The notes under the pieces were generated by a model that searched no databases, had not been told where the DNA came from, and worked only from the letters and a program-made list of their open reading frames with translations. From JABCPE02 sp963506915 (lineage in GTDB: Bacteria; Bacteroidota; Bacteroidia; Flavobacteriales; Weeksellaceae): 64,000 nucleotides of DNA. Where the stretch lies: contig CAUORE010000002.1 in the NCBI GenBank assembly GCA_963506915.1, positions 1 to 64,000 of the forward strand, read 5' to 3'. Position 1 is the stretch's first letter, and the number at the start of each line of letters is the position of its first letter. Below are positions 8,661 through 16,379 of this stretch, piece after piece. The translations under genes and the position numbers were made by a program.

Positions 8661-10025
8661 GTTTTTTATTTTATTTTTGACTTCTTCCCTTATATACGGA
8701 TATTTCTGCTGCATATCCTCTGATAAGGACGGGTCTAAATCAAGCGCTATCTCAAGGAAATCCTTGGCTTTCTGCTCTTCTTTCAGATGAAAATAGCAGT
8801 TGCTCATTTGATAGAAAAGCTCCGCTCTATGGTGCTGTTTTAGGGCTTTTTCTAAAAGTGAAACAGCCTCTTCATACTCACCAATGAGCATAAGCACCTC
8901 GCTGTATGCATACCAGTTGTAGAAGCGGTCTGGCTCCATTTCTACGATTTTTTTCAAGCAGGAAAGGCTCTCTTCAAATTTTCCGCCGTCTATGTATAGA
9001 AAAGCCAATTTTTTCTGATAATCCAGATTCGCTTCATTGAGTGAAACAGCCTCTTTCGCGAAATAAAGAGCTTCCTCATATTTGTGCATCTCATAATAAA
9101 CATCCGACTGCTCCATCATGGACATATAAAACTGCGGGTCTTCTCTGAGAGACTGTTGGAAAGCACTCAGCGCAGAAGCCCATTGTTTCATTTCCTTGTA
9201 GCAAAGCCCTATTTTATAGTAAGTAAAGGCCTTGGTGTATTCTAATTCCAGCAATTCTTCATAGACTTCTATGGCTTTTTCCCATTCATTCAGCGCTTCA
9301 TAACACGCCGCTTTGCTCCCATAAATAGAAAGGGAATCACTATTGATTGCCAACACATAATCAAATCCCTTGATAGCTTCTCTATAATTCTTTTTGTTGA
9401 AATGAAACTGCCCGTATTCATACCAACCCATTTCGGAAAATGGAAATTCATCAAGATAATTTTCCAAAAACTTCCTTGCTTCATCGGCTTTATTCAGCTG
9501 ATTGTAGCAAATCATAACATTCTCCAATGAATAATCATCGTAGGCATCATATTTTAGGGCTAATTTATAGTTTTTCAGCGCATTAAAAGGGTCTTCCAAA
9601 TTCACATATTCATCCGCAATGAAATTATGCAGGAAATTCTGCTCTTCGCCGTATTTCAGAGCTTTTTTGCAATATTCTATGGCTCTTCTCGGATTTCCAA
9701 GATTGGAATAATATTTCGCACAGCAGACCAAAAAATCCATAGTTTCCATCGATGAATTTTTAAGCTCTGCCATCAGCTCCTTTACCTGTGTATATTTATG
9801 CTGTTCTAGAAGAATTTCTAATCTTTTGGTTTTTATCTCTATGGAATTAGGGTGCAGTCTCAGTGCATAATTGACAGCCAACTCCGCAAATGCAATATCT
9901 CCCAGCTCCAAATAATGCACGATAATATCTTCCAGCTCCTCTGAACTGAAATAATATTCCTCGTTATTTTCTATCATTTCTTCGAACTTTTTTACAAGTT
10001 CATTTTCAAAAAATTCCTCTTCCAA
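8649..10025 (-). CDS. tetratricopeptide repeat protein, TTG start
   Basis: 458 residues made almost wholly of TPR units from about residue 30 to 440, for example FLVCCAKYYSNLGNPRRAIE, SVYYEM-type, and YAYSEVLMLIGEYEEAVSLL. No signal peptide, so it is a cytoplasmic scaffold of unknown partner; similar proteins are conserved in Flavobacteria. The start is TTG at 10025: an in-frame TAG lies two codons upstream and the next Met is at residue 17. A decayed copy of the same start lies at 10647-10700 together with a promoter, and supports TTG as the true start. A small gene (10050-10610) now separates this gene from that ancestral promoter. Confidence 0.9.
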   Translation of the reverse strand: MEEEFFENELVKKFEEMIENNEEYYFSSEELEDIIVHYLELGDIAFAELAVNYALRLHPNSIEIKTKRLEILLEQHKYTQVKELMAELKNSSMETMDFLVCCAKYYSNLGNPRRAIEYCKKALKYGEEQNFLHNFIADEYVNLEDPFNALKNYKLALKYDAYDDYSLENVMICYNQLNKADEARKFLENYLDEFPFSEMGWYEYGQFHFNKKNYREAIKGFDYVLAINSDSLSIYGSKAACYEALNEWEKAIEVYEELLELEYTKAFTYYKIGLCYKEMKQWASALSAFQQSLREDPQFYMSMMEQSDVYYEMHKYEEALYFAKEAVSLNEANLDYQKKLAFLYIDGGKFEESLSCLKKIVEMEPDRFYNWYAYSEVLMLIGEYEEAVSLLEKALKQHHRAELFYQMSNCYFHLKEEQKAKDFLEIALDLDPSLSEDMQQKYPYIREEVKNKIKNKRQ

Positions 10026-10030
10026 AATCT
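9972..10030. repeat. direct repeat, copy A (functional TPR gene start)
   Basis: About 59 bases covering the first 17 codons of the TPR gene. Its last 28 bases (10003-10030) are identical to 10678-10705. The two copies flank the inserted gene at 10050-10610. Confidence 0.8.
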
Positions 10031-10049
10031 ATCGCTTTTAGCGTTTTAT

Positions 10050-10610
10050 TTATTGTTTTTTTGATTTCCATTGATACAGCATCAATGTTTTTCTATCTTC
10101 TCTATCATCAAAAGAAAACTCCGTCACATCCTCTATTCTGAAAATTATATTTCCCTTATCTTCTCCATCAGTACCTATACAATGAAGCATAAAAAAATCC
10201 TCATCTGTTTCTTTTACAAAACCTGAGTAAAACGAACCATTTACCTTTACAGAAGTAAGAAAATCAGTTCTATTTTTCACTTGTTCCAAAAAAGACTTTC
10301 GCCAATTTTCGGTATCTTCACAGTTTATTGGAATTTCTGTTTTTCGGTCTATCTCATATCTATGACTGATAACATAAACCATTGCTTCATTATAATCATC
10401 ATCAAAGTCAATCTCGCTAATTATAGACCTTTGTAATATTATCTCCCCATCTTTCCTACCAAATTTAGTATAATGCTGGAATATGATAATTTCTTCATTG
10501 AAATCAATAACCTTACCAAACCAAAATTTATCATCATCTGAATATTCGTAAAGGCATAGAAATTTATCATTTTCTTTCGAATCCAAAAGCATTTTTGTAA
10601 ATAAATCCAT
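10050..10610 (-). CDS. hypothetical protein with two tandem beta-rich repeats, inserted upstream of the TPR gene
   Basis: 186 residues, soluble and acidic, no signal peptide. Two halves align by eye: residues 16-82 (KFLCLYEYSDDDKFWFGKV... EIDFDDDYNEA) and 116-180 (DFLTSVKVNGSFYSGFVKE... EFSFDDREDRK), each with a G-x-V/F-x-E/D turn, a D/E-G-x-I-I segment and an F-DD motif, so the protein arose by internal duplication of an SH3- or Sm-like beta barrel about 65 residues long. I do not recognise the family. It lies between two direct repeats of the TPR gene start and uses the promoter at 10720-10727. It ends 24 bases before the TPR start, so both genes are probably one transcript. An immunity-protein-like or accessory role is only a guess. 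Confidence 0.75.
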   Translation of the reverse strand: MDLFTKMLLDSKENDKFLCLYEYSDDDKFWFGKVIDFNEEIIIFQHYTKFGRKDGEIILQRSIISEIDFDDDYNEAMVYVISHRYEIDRKTEIPINCEDTENWRKSFLEQVKNRTDFLTSVKVNGSFYSGFVKETDEDFFMLHCIGTDGEDKGNIIFRIEDVTEFSFDDREDRKTLMLYQWKSKKQ

Positions 10611-10644
10611 AATTTCAATTAAATTTAAAAATTATTAATTCCCT

Positions 10645-10705
10645 CATCATTTTTTGAACTTTTTAACAAGTCCATTTTTTTCAAAAAATTCCTCTTCCAA
10701 AATCT
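10645..10705. repeat. direct repeat, copy B (relic)
   Basis: About 60 bases similar to copy A at 9972-10030 with a few substitutions and a 3-base insertion. The 28 bases at 10678-10705 are identical to copy A. Confidence 0.8.
10647..10700 (-). pseudogene. 17-codon relic of the TPR gene start
   Basis: TTG at 10700 opens a frame reading MEEEFFEKNGLVKKFKK and then TGA. The intact TPR protein starts MEEEFFENELVKKFEEM. The relic keeps the original spacing from a TAnnTTTG box (10720-10727), so it marks where the TPR gene began before the 10050-10610 gene came in. It might still be translated as a leader peptide. Confidence 0.75.
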
Positions 10706-10719
10706 GCTAATTTTTTCTA

Positions 10720-10727
10720 CAAAGGTA
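10720..10727 (-). promoter_or_regulatory. -7 promoter box, ancestral TPR promoter
   Basis: TACCTTTG on the minus strand, 20 bases above the relic TTG start and about 110 bases above the ATG at 10610. It now probably drives the inserted gene and the TPR gene. Confidence 0.55.
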
Positions 10728-10759
10728 AAAGTTTTTATTATCTGATGAGAATTTATTTT

Positions 10760-10767
10760 TATTTTTG
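10760..10767 (+). promoter_or_regulatory. -7 promoter box of the RDD gene
   Basis: TATTTTTG, 25 bases before the ATG at 10792. Its TTG is the false start of a longer frame. Confidence 0.55.
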
Positions 10768-10791
10768 TATAAATATATAAAAACTTTTTTT

Positions 10792-11301
10792 ATGATACTA
10801 AAACAACTATCTTCTACTGTACAAAACAATAGAGCCAGCCAAGGCACGCGACTTCTTAATTACATCATAGACTTTATAGTATTCTACATTTTCATTTTCT
10901 TTTTAGGTATATTTCTAGGAATACTTTCCGTTATAGGAATAGAAGCTCCTCTACAATGGCTTTTGTATCTAGACGGAAATCGTGCTCTTGATTATTTAGT
11001 TACCAGTATTTTATATTTCATTTACATATTCTCCTTTGAATATTTCACCAAAGGTAGAAGTATCGGTAAATACATCACAAAGACTAAAGTAGTCTCAGTC
11101 AATGGAACAGCTCCTACACAGAAAGATTTTTTTATCCGAAACATCTCAAGATTAGTTCCTTTTGATGGACTTTCTTTCTTGAAAGAAGATGGAGGATGGC
11201 ATGACTTATGGTCAGATACCCGCGTTGTTAATTGGGAAAAATATAAATCTGATTATGAAATGCAACAAGAGCTAAATGAATTGGGTAAAAATCCAAATTA
11301 A
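10792..11301 (+). CDS. RDD family membrane protein
   Basis: 169 residues from ATG 10792 (MILKQLSSTV); the longer frame from 10765 starts inside the -7 box. The RDD pattern is clear: GTRLLNYIIDFIVFYIFIFF in the first span, a second span around 65-90, and KGRSIGKYITKTKVV followed by FIRNISRLVPFDGLSFL. The end of the family motif, GGWHDLWSDTRVV, is present too. RDD proteins are small polytopic inner-membrane proteins, some linked to Na+ or Li+/H+ exchange; most are uncharacterised. It has its own promoter and terminator and no operon partner. Confidence 0.88.
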   Translation: MILKQLSSTVQNNRASQGTRLLNYIIDFIVFYIFIFFLGIFLGILSVIGIEAPLQWLLYLDGNRALDYLVTSILYFIYIFSFEYFTKGRSIGKYITKTKVVSVNGTAPTQKDFFIRNISRLVPFDGLSFLKEDGGWHDLWSDTRVVNWEKYKSDYEMQQELNELGKNPN

Positions 11302-11309
11302 GAAATAAT

Positions 11310-11335
11310 AAAAACCATCTGTTTAGATGGTTTTT
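11310..11335. terminator. bidirectional terminator between the RDD gene and glmM
   Basis: AAAAACCATCT and AGATGGTTTTT form an 11-bp stem with loop GTTT, 8 bases past the RDD stop and 8 bases past the glmM stop. Confidence 0.85.
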
Positions 11336-11343
11336 ATTTTTAT

Positions 11344-12729
11344 TTAAGCTATAAAACTTCTAATTTCCTCAATAAATCTATCACCCAGCTCATCGGCTTC
11401 TTTTTGGGATTTTGCTTCAGTATAGATACGAATTATCGGTTCTGTATTGGATTTTCTAAGATGAACCCAGTTCTCCGCAAAATCTATTTTCACGCCGTCT
11501 ATTGTAGAGATTTCCTCGTTTTGATATTTTGTTTTTATCTTCTCTAGAACCTCATCTACATTGATTTCTGGCGTCAGTTCTATTTTTTTCTTACCCATAA
11601 AGTAGGCAGGATATGTAGCTCTCAGTTCAGAAACGGATTTGTTTTCTTTCGCCAAATGTGTCAAAAACAATGCGGCACCAACTAATGAATCCCTTCCGTA
11701 GTGCAGGTCAGGGTAGATAATTCCACCGTTTCCTTCTCCTCCAATCACGGCGTTTTTCTCTTTCATCAGAGTCACTACATTCACCTCTCCCACTGCACTT
11801 GCAAAATACTCAGAATCATGCGTTTTCGCTACATCTCGCAGTGCACGGCTGGAAGAAAGATTAGACACCGCCACGCCTTTTTTATGTCTTAAAAGATAAT
11901 CCGCTACGGCTACCAAAGTATATTCCTCACCAAACATTTCTCCGTTTTCATCAATAAGAGCAAGTCTATCTACATCGGGATCAACCACAATTCCCAAATC
12001 TGCTTTTTCCTTTTTCACCAAATCACAAATGTCCGTAAGATGCTCTTTCAAAGGCTCTGGGTTATGTGGGAAATGCCCATTTGGCTCACAATAAAGCTTA
12101 ACCACCTCACAGCCAAGCTGCTCCAAAAGTGGCGGAAGCGCCATTCCCCCAGTGGAATTTACGGCATCCAGCACTACTTTGAATTTTTTAGCCTTCACAG
12201 CATCTGCATCTACCATCGGCAGGGCAAGAATTTTAGCAATATGAACCGCGAAGCCATCTTCTCTGGTCTCGTATTTACCAAGGTTATCCACCTCTACATA
12301 GCCGAAATCCTCACGCTCAGCAAGAGCCAAAACCTCAGCTCCATTTTCTCCATTGATAAATTCTCCTTTTTCATTGAGAAGTTTCAGAGCGTTCCATTGT
12401 TTAGGGTTATGTGAAGCTGTAAGAATAATTCCGCCATCTGCCCCAAGTTCTGGCACCATCACCTCCACCGTAGGTGTAGTAGAAAGCCCAAGGTCTATCA
12501 CATGGATACCCAGCCCCTGCAAAGTAGCAGAAACCAGCGAAGAAACCATCTGCCCCGAAATTCTGGCATCTCTACCGATAACGAGCATCAAGTCCTTTTT
12601 ACCTTTGTTATTCTGAAGCCAAGACCCAAATGCAGAGGTAAATTTAACCACATCCAGTGGCGTGAGATTATCTCCCACTTTTCCTCCGATAGTCCCTCTA
12701 ATTCCTGAAATTGATTTTATTAATGACAT
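11344..12729 (-). CDS. glmM: phosphoglucosamine mutase
   Basis: 461 residues of the alpha-D-phosphohexomutase family. The phosphoserine loop TASHNPKQWNALK carries the active Ser106; the metal loop is DPDVDRLAL; the sugar-binding loop is GGEGNGGIIYP; the phosphate-binding loop is RKSNTEPIIRIY, with Asn in place of the usual Gly, as is common in Bacteroidota. It converts glucosamine-6-P to glucosamine-1-P for UDP-GlcNAc, hence peptidoglycan and LPS. A broader phosphomannomutase activity cannot be excluded from sequence. The gene starts 3 bases after the DUF4265 gene stop, so the two share the promoter at 13228-13235. Confidence 0.88.
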   Translation of the reverse strand: MSLIKSISGIRGTIGGKVGDNLTPLDVVKFTSAFGSWLQNNKGKKDLMLVIGRDARISGQMVSSLVSATLQGLGIHVIDLGLSTTPTVEVMVPELGADGGIILTASHNPKQWNALKLLNEKGEFINGENGAEVLALAEREDFGYVEVDNLGKYETREDGFAVHIAKILALPMVDADAVKAKKFKVVLDAVNSTGGMALPPLLEQLGCEVVKLYCEPNGHFPHNPEPLKEHLTDICDLVKKEKADLGIVVDPDVDRLALIDENGEMFGEEYTLVAVADYLLRHKKGVAVSNLSSSRALRDVAKTHDSEYFASAVGEVNVVTLMKEKNAVIGGEGNGGIIYPDLHYGRDSLVGAALFLTHLAKENKSVSELRATYPAYFMGKKKIELTPEINVDEVLEKIKTKYQNEEISTIDGVKIDFAENWVHLRKSNTEPIIRIYTEAKSQKEADELGDRFIEEIRSFIA

Positions 12730-12732
12730 ATT

Positions 12733-13203
12733 TTATTTTTCTTTAAAATGTTTTTCCGAAAGAACTGGCTCTGCAAAATCCAATAAGCCTTTGTCTTGAA
12801 GCGCTAAGAGTTTAGTATAAATAATATTATAATTTTTTTCAAAAGGAATTTCCAATACGAAATAGCTGCTCCCTGCTCTTTCTGAGTAAAATCCCAATTC
12901 ATTAAATTCCTCTCGTAAAGATTCTATATCAAATCCGTCCTCAAATATAACAACTTGCACAGTGGAATTTCCCGAATGTTCAACTACTTTTCGATAAACA
13001 AGACACATTTCCGACTCATCATACTCCGCTAAAACAACATCTCCACACGAAAACTCTGCTCCATAAAAAGGAATATTATCTATTTTATACCACCCTTTTT
13101 CCTCATCGATTACTTCTGCCCAAAGCGTTTCTACAACTATTTCATCAAGAACATCACTAAAATATTTGGTTAATATTTTTACCAATTTTTCCTCTGTCTC
13201 CAT
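12733..13203 (-). CDS. DUF4265 domain protein
   Basis: 156 residues, acidic, soluble. It matches my memory of DUF4265: ETLWAEVIDEEKGWYKIDNIPFY, then GDVVLAEYDE, and a C-terminal half of predicted alpha-beta type (SLREEFNELGFYSERAGSSY). The function of the family is unknown; members are often found near polymorphic toxin or immunity genes, but there is no toxin here. It is the first gene of a two-gene operon with glmM. Confidence 0.75.
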   Translation of the reverse strand: METEEKLVKILTKYFSDVLDEIVVETLWAEVIDEEKGWYKIDNIPFYGAEFSCGDVVLAEYDESEMCLVYRKVVEHSGNSTVQVVIFEDGFDIESLREEFNELGFYSERAGSSYFVLEIPFEKNYNIIYTKLLALQDKGLLDFAEPVLSEKHFKEK

Positions 13204-13227
13204 TATTTTTTGTCAAAAAGTGCTCTA

Positions 13228-13235
13228 CAAAGATA
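13228..13235 (-). promoter_or_regulatory. -7 promoter box of DUF4265-glmM
   Basis: TATCTTTG on the minus strand, 24 bases above the ATG at 13203. Confidence 0.55.
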
Positions 13236-13265
13236 AGAAATCTCCTAAATATTGGGTAGAATTTG

Positions 13266-13283
13266 AGCTGTTAAAACAGCTTT
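13266..13283. other. short hairpin after the feo operon
   Basis: An AGCTGTT/AACAGCT stem with an AA centre lies 36 bases past the last feo gene and just upstream of the DUF4265 promoter. It lacks a clear T-run, so it is a weak terminator at best. Confidence 0.35.
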
Positions 13284-13318
13284 AAGAAAGAAAAAATTAT
13301 TTCGTTAATAAAAATAAA

Positions 13319-13453
13319 CTACGAACAGCCACAACCTCTGTCACAACCGTTTCCTTTCTTCTTGGAAGAAAAATTTTTAGTGAAAATTCTCACGAGACAA
13401 TAAACCGCCATCAGCAGTATCATTGCTATGATAACATATTGAAAATAAATCAT
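13319..13453 (-). CDS. FeoB-associated Cys-rich membrane protein (44 residues)
   Basis: ATG at 13453, stop at 13319. One hydrophobic span (YVIIAMILLMAVYCLVRIF, residues 6-24), then a basic stretch FTKNFSSKKKG and a cysteine-rich tail GCDRGCGCS. This is the size and design of the FeoB-associated Cys-rich family that follows feoB in many Bacteroidota and Firmicutes, thought to help Fe(II) transport in the way FeoC does in gammaproteobacteria. It starts 8 bases after the feoB stop and is the last gene of the operon. It is easily missed because of its size. Confidence 0.85.
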   Translation of the reverse strand: MIYFQYVIIAMILLMAVYCLVRIFTKNFSSKKKGNGCDRGCGCS

Positions 13454-13461
13454 TTCTTTAA

Positions 13462-15513
13462 TTATTTAAAAATTTGATAAACCAAAAAAGAAACCAAATA
13501 GGCTATTCCTGTCATCCCAAACATCTGCACAAGTGTCCATTTCATGCTTCTGGTTTCCTTATAAACAATGGCAATGGTGGAGATACACTGCATCGCAAAG
13601 GCATAGAACATAAGCACCGAAAGCCCCGTAGCGAAACTGAAAACCTTCTCTCCATTGGGTTTGGTGTCTTTTCGCATTTTGTCCATAATGCGGAGTTCGC
13701 CCTCTTCGGATTCGGTATCCACATCTTCCAGCCCATAGAGCGTAGCCATCGTCCCTACAAAGGTTTCCCTCGCCGCAAAACTCGTGATTACGCCCACGCC
13801 TATTTTCCAGTCGTAGCCCAAAGGCTCTACCACAGGCTCAATGCCTTTGCCCAAAATAGCCAAATAAGAATCCTCCATTTCTACATCAGCCGAAATGATT
13901 TGGTCTGTGTTTTGTCTTGGTCCAAAGAACGCCAATGCCCAAAGCAAAACCGTAACCGAGAAAATAATTTTCCCTGAACCTGTGATAAAGCCCCAGACTT
14001 TATTCATCGTCAATCTGAAATTATTCCCCCACATCGGGACTTTATAAGGCGGCAAATCCATCACAAGGTAAGATTTTTCATTGGCTCTGATGATTTTCTT
14101 TAAAACAAATGAAGCCCCCAAAGCCATCAGAAAACCAGCGATATACATTATCAGCATCATCACTGCTTTATAACTGATAAAACCTAAAAAATATTCATCT
14201 GGGATAATCAACCCTATAATGATGCTGTACACAGGCAGCCTCGCAGAGCAAGTCATAAAAGGCGTAACCAATATAGTAAGTAGTCTTTCCTTTATATTTT
14301 CTATATTTCTCGCTCCCATAATGGCAGGAACTGCACACGCCGTACTAGAAACCAGCGGAACAATGCTTTTCCCATTCAGCCCGAAAGGCCTCAAAAACCT
14401 GTCCGTAAGAAAAACTATCCTCGCCATATAGCCCGAGTCTTCCAGCAAATAAAGCACATACAGCAAAATTCCTATCTGTGGCGCAAATGGCAGCACGCCG
14501 ACTATACCTGGGATAATTCCTTGGGTAAAAAGACTTTTGAGAGGTCCCTCTGGAAGGTACTCTCCTGCCCAGTCACCCAAAAATACCACACCGTCCTCTA
14601 TCCATTTCATAGGGTATTCTGCCAAGTAAAATACACTATTGAAAATCAGCAATAATAATACTCCAAAAATCAAATACCCGAAAAACGGATGCACCAAAAT
14701 TTTATCCAGTTTCTCTGTAAGGAGTTTCTTTTCTTGTTTCTTTTTGGAGAAAAATTCTGGAAGGATTTTATCAATATTCTGATATCTTCTGATGGTTTCC
14801 TGAACCTGCAATCTTTTGGGAATAAGACATTTGACCATTTCCTGATTAAGCTGCTCGGCCATACTTTCTAATTTCCCTAAATATTTTTCGGCAGAAAGCA
14901 GCGTCCAGATTTTGTAATCGTTTTCTTCTTTTAGTTGATTTTTTAACTTGAAAACCAAGCCTTTATGCTCCATCGGAATTTCAAAACTCGAAGTAGTTTC
15001 CTGCTGAAATTCATTGTCATAAATTGCCTTTTTTACAGCTTCCATTCCCTCGTTTTCCTTCGCATTGGCAGGAATGATTTTCACGCCTAAAGCCTTCTCC
15101 ATTTTGGCTAAATCAAAAGCAAATCCTTTTTTCCGCGCCAAATCCATTTGGTTCAAAACCATCATCATAGGAATTCCCAAATCCTTTATCTGCTGAAGAA
15201 GAAGCAGACTTCGCCTGATGTTGATAGCATCTGCTATGTAGAGAATTCCGTGATATTCTCTCGGCTCCTGTACCAAAAACCTACTGAAAACAGCCTCATC
15301 CTCAGAGCTGGGATAGATGCTGTACGCCCCTGGCAAATCGGTTATTGTAATGGTTTCGCCTTCGTAATCGTAACTTCCCGTGTAGCTTTCCACTGTAACT
15401 CCTGCATAATTCCCTGTCTTCTGCTGTCTGTTACAGAGATGATTAAAAACCGTGGATTTCCCTACATTCGGGTTTCCTATGAGCAGTATATTTTTAGTCT
15501 TTTTCGCCATCAA
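13462..15513 (-). CDS. feoB: ferrous iron transporter B
   Basis: 683 residues, typical length. The N-terminal G protein has G1 GNPNVGKST (13-21), G3 DLPGAYS and G4 NQMD; a GDI helical region leads to about eight membrane spans from residue 275 with the two Gate repeats (PFAPQIGILLYVLYLLEDSGYMA and the later TGSGKIIFSVTVLLW) and the conserved SSTACAVPAIMGAR and SFAARETFVGTMATLYG. It drives GTP-dependent Fe2+ uptake through the inner membrane. It overlaps feoA by 4 bases. The start could be the first or second Met; the difference is one residue. Confidence 0.97.
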   Translation of the reverse strand: MMAKKTKNILLIGNPNVGKSTVFNHLCNRQQKTGNYAGVTVESYTGSYDYEGETITITDLPGAYSIYPSSEDEAVFSRFLVQEPREYHGILYIADAINIRRSLLLLQQIKDLGIPMMMVLNQMDLARKKGFAFDLAKMEKALGVKIIPANAKENEGMEAVKKAIYDNEFQQETTSSFEIPMEHKGLVFKLKNQLKEENDYKIWTLLSAEKYLGKLESMAEQLNQEMVKCLIPKRLQVQETIRRYQNIDKILPEFFSKKKQEKKLLTEKLDKILVHPFFGYLIFGVLLLLIFNSVFYLAEYPMKWIEDGVVFLGDWAGEYLPEGPLKSLFTQGIIPGIVGVLPFAPQIGILLYVLYLLEDSGYMARIVFLTDRFLRPFGLNGKSIVPLVSSTACAVPAIMGARNIENIKERLLTILVTPFMTCSARLPVYSIIIGLIIPDEYFLGFISYKAVMMLIMYIAGFLMALGASFVLKKIIRANEKSYLVMDLPPYKVPMWGNNFRLTMNKVWGFITGSGKIIFSVTVLLWALAFFGPRQNTDQIISADVEMEDSYLAILGKGIEPVVEPLGYDWKIGVGVITSFAARETFVGTMATLYGLEDVDTESEEGELRIMDKMRKDTKPNGEKVFSFATGLSVLMFYAFAMQCISTIAIVYKETRSMKWTLVQMFGMTGIAYLVSFLVYQIFK

Positions 15514-15773
15514 TCAATATATTCTACCAAGATAAATTTAGCCTCCTCACTGCGAAGAGCCACGCAAGTATCCTCCTCTCCATACTCTACATAAAGAGGC
15601 CCGCTGAATGGCGCTCTATGAAGCACCACCACTTCCATTTCTGGAAGAATTCCCATTTCCAGAATTTTGGTGGGCATTTCCGTAACCTTGTCATCATAGC
15701 CCAAAACCTTTACTTTCTTTCCATCAGGAATATCAAAAAGGGTCAGAGGATTTTTCATTTCTTTTTGAATCAT
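15510..15773 (-). CDS. feoA: ferrous iron transport protein A
   Basis: 87 residues with the small SH3-like FeoA fold: LFDIPDGKKVKVLGYDD, KILEMGILPEMEVVVLHRAPFSGPLYVE and a C-terminal ALRSEEAKFILVE. FeoA binds FeoB and modulates it. First gene of the feoA-feoB-Cys-rich operon; in many Bacteroidota FeoA is fused to FeoB, while here it is separate. A -7 box lies at 15785-15792. The ATG at 15773 gives MIQKEMKNPL; the Met at residue 6 is a possible alternative. Confidence 0.93.
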   Translation of the reverse strand: MIQKEMKNPLTLFDIPDGKKVKVLGYDDKVTEMPTKILEMGILPEMEVVVLHRAPFSGPLYVEYGEEDTCVALRSEEAKFILVEYID

Positions 15774-15784
15774 TTTTTCTTCGA

Positions 15785-15792
15785 CAAAGATA
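15785..15792 (-). promoter_or_regulatory. -7 promoter box of the feo operon
   Basis: TATCTTTG on the minus strand, 12 bases above the feoA ATG. No Fur-box-like palindrome was recognised by eye around it. Confidence 0.55.
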
Positions 15793-15833
15793 CTTGTTTA
15801 AATTTAATCTAAATAAAATTGAGCAATTTTTGT

Positions 15834-15841
15834 TATATTTG
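15834..15841 (+). promoter_or_regulatory. -7 promoter box of ogt
   Basis: TATATTTG, 18 bases before the ATG at 15859. It is divergent from the feo promoter, about 40 bases away. Confidence 0.45.
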
Positions 15842-15858
15842 AAAAAATTTTGCTTAAA

Positions 15859-16356
15859 ATGAATTTTTACCTAAAATACATTCCCACACCCATCGGCAGA
15901 CTGTATGCTGTGGCTGATGAAGAGGGACTGCTTTCGCTGGACTTTGAAGACAGTAAATACACAGAGAAAAACATTAATTCTTTCAAAAACTGTATCCACG
16001 AGAGCAATTCTATCTTGGATTTAGCCGAAAAAGAATTAAATCTTTATTTCAATGGAAAACTGAAAAAGTTCTCTGTTCCTGTAAAATTTTCGGGAACAGA
16101 ATTTCAGCAGAGAGTCTGGGAAGAACTGCTAAAAATCCCTTTCGGAGAGACCATTTCCTACCAAGAACAAGCCCAAAGGCTCGGCAACCCAAAAGCTGTG
16201 AGAGCCGTAGCCAACGCCAACAGCAGGAACAAAATCTCCATCATCGTTCCCTGCCATAGAGTCATCGGGAAGGACAAGAAACTGACAGGCTATGCTGGCG
16301 GACTGGACAAGAAAGAATTTTTGCTAAATTTAGAAAACACTTTTTATAAAGACTGA
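15859..16356 (+). CDS. ogt: methylated-DNA--[protein]-cysteine S-methyltransferase
   Basis: 165 residues from ATG 15859 (MNFYLKYIPT). The signature IVPCHRVIG places the acceptor cysteine at 132; the DNA-recognition helix region FQQRVWEELLKIPFGETISYQ and the arginine-finger segment NPKAVRAVANANSRN are intact. It removes alkyl groups from O6-methylguanine onto its own cysteine. No Ada N-terminal domain and no HTH AraC part, so this is the stand-alone repair form. It is divergent from the feo operon. Confidence 0.94.
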   Translation: MNFYLKYIPTPIGRLYAVADEEGLLSLDFEDSKYTEKNINSFKNCIHESNSILDLAEKELNLYFNGKLKKFSVPVKFSGTEFQQRVWEELLKIPFGETISYQEQAQRLGNPKAVRAVANANSRNKISIIVPCHRVIGKDKKLTGYAGGLDKKEFLLNLENTFYKD

Positions 16357-16379
16357 ATTTCTTTTTAAAATTAGATGTT

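Noticed and set aside
13266..13283. Strong terminator after the feo operon
   Set aside because: The stem is only 7-8 bp and no T-run follows on either strand; listed as a weak hairpin only.
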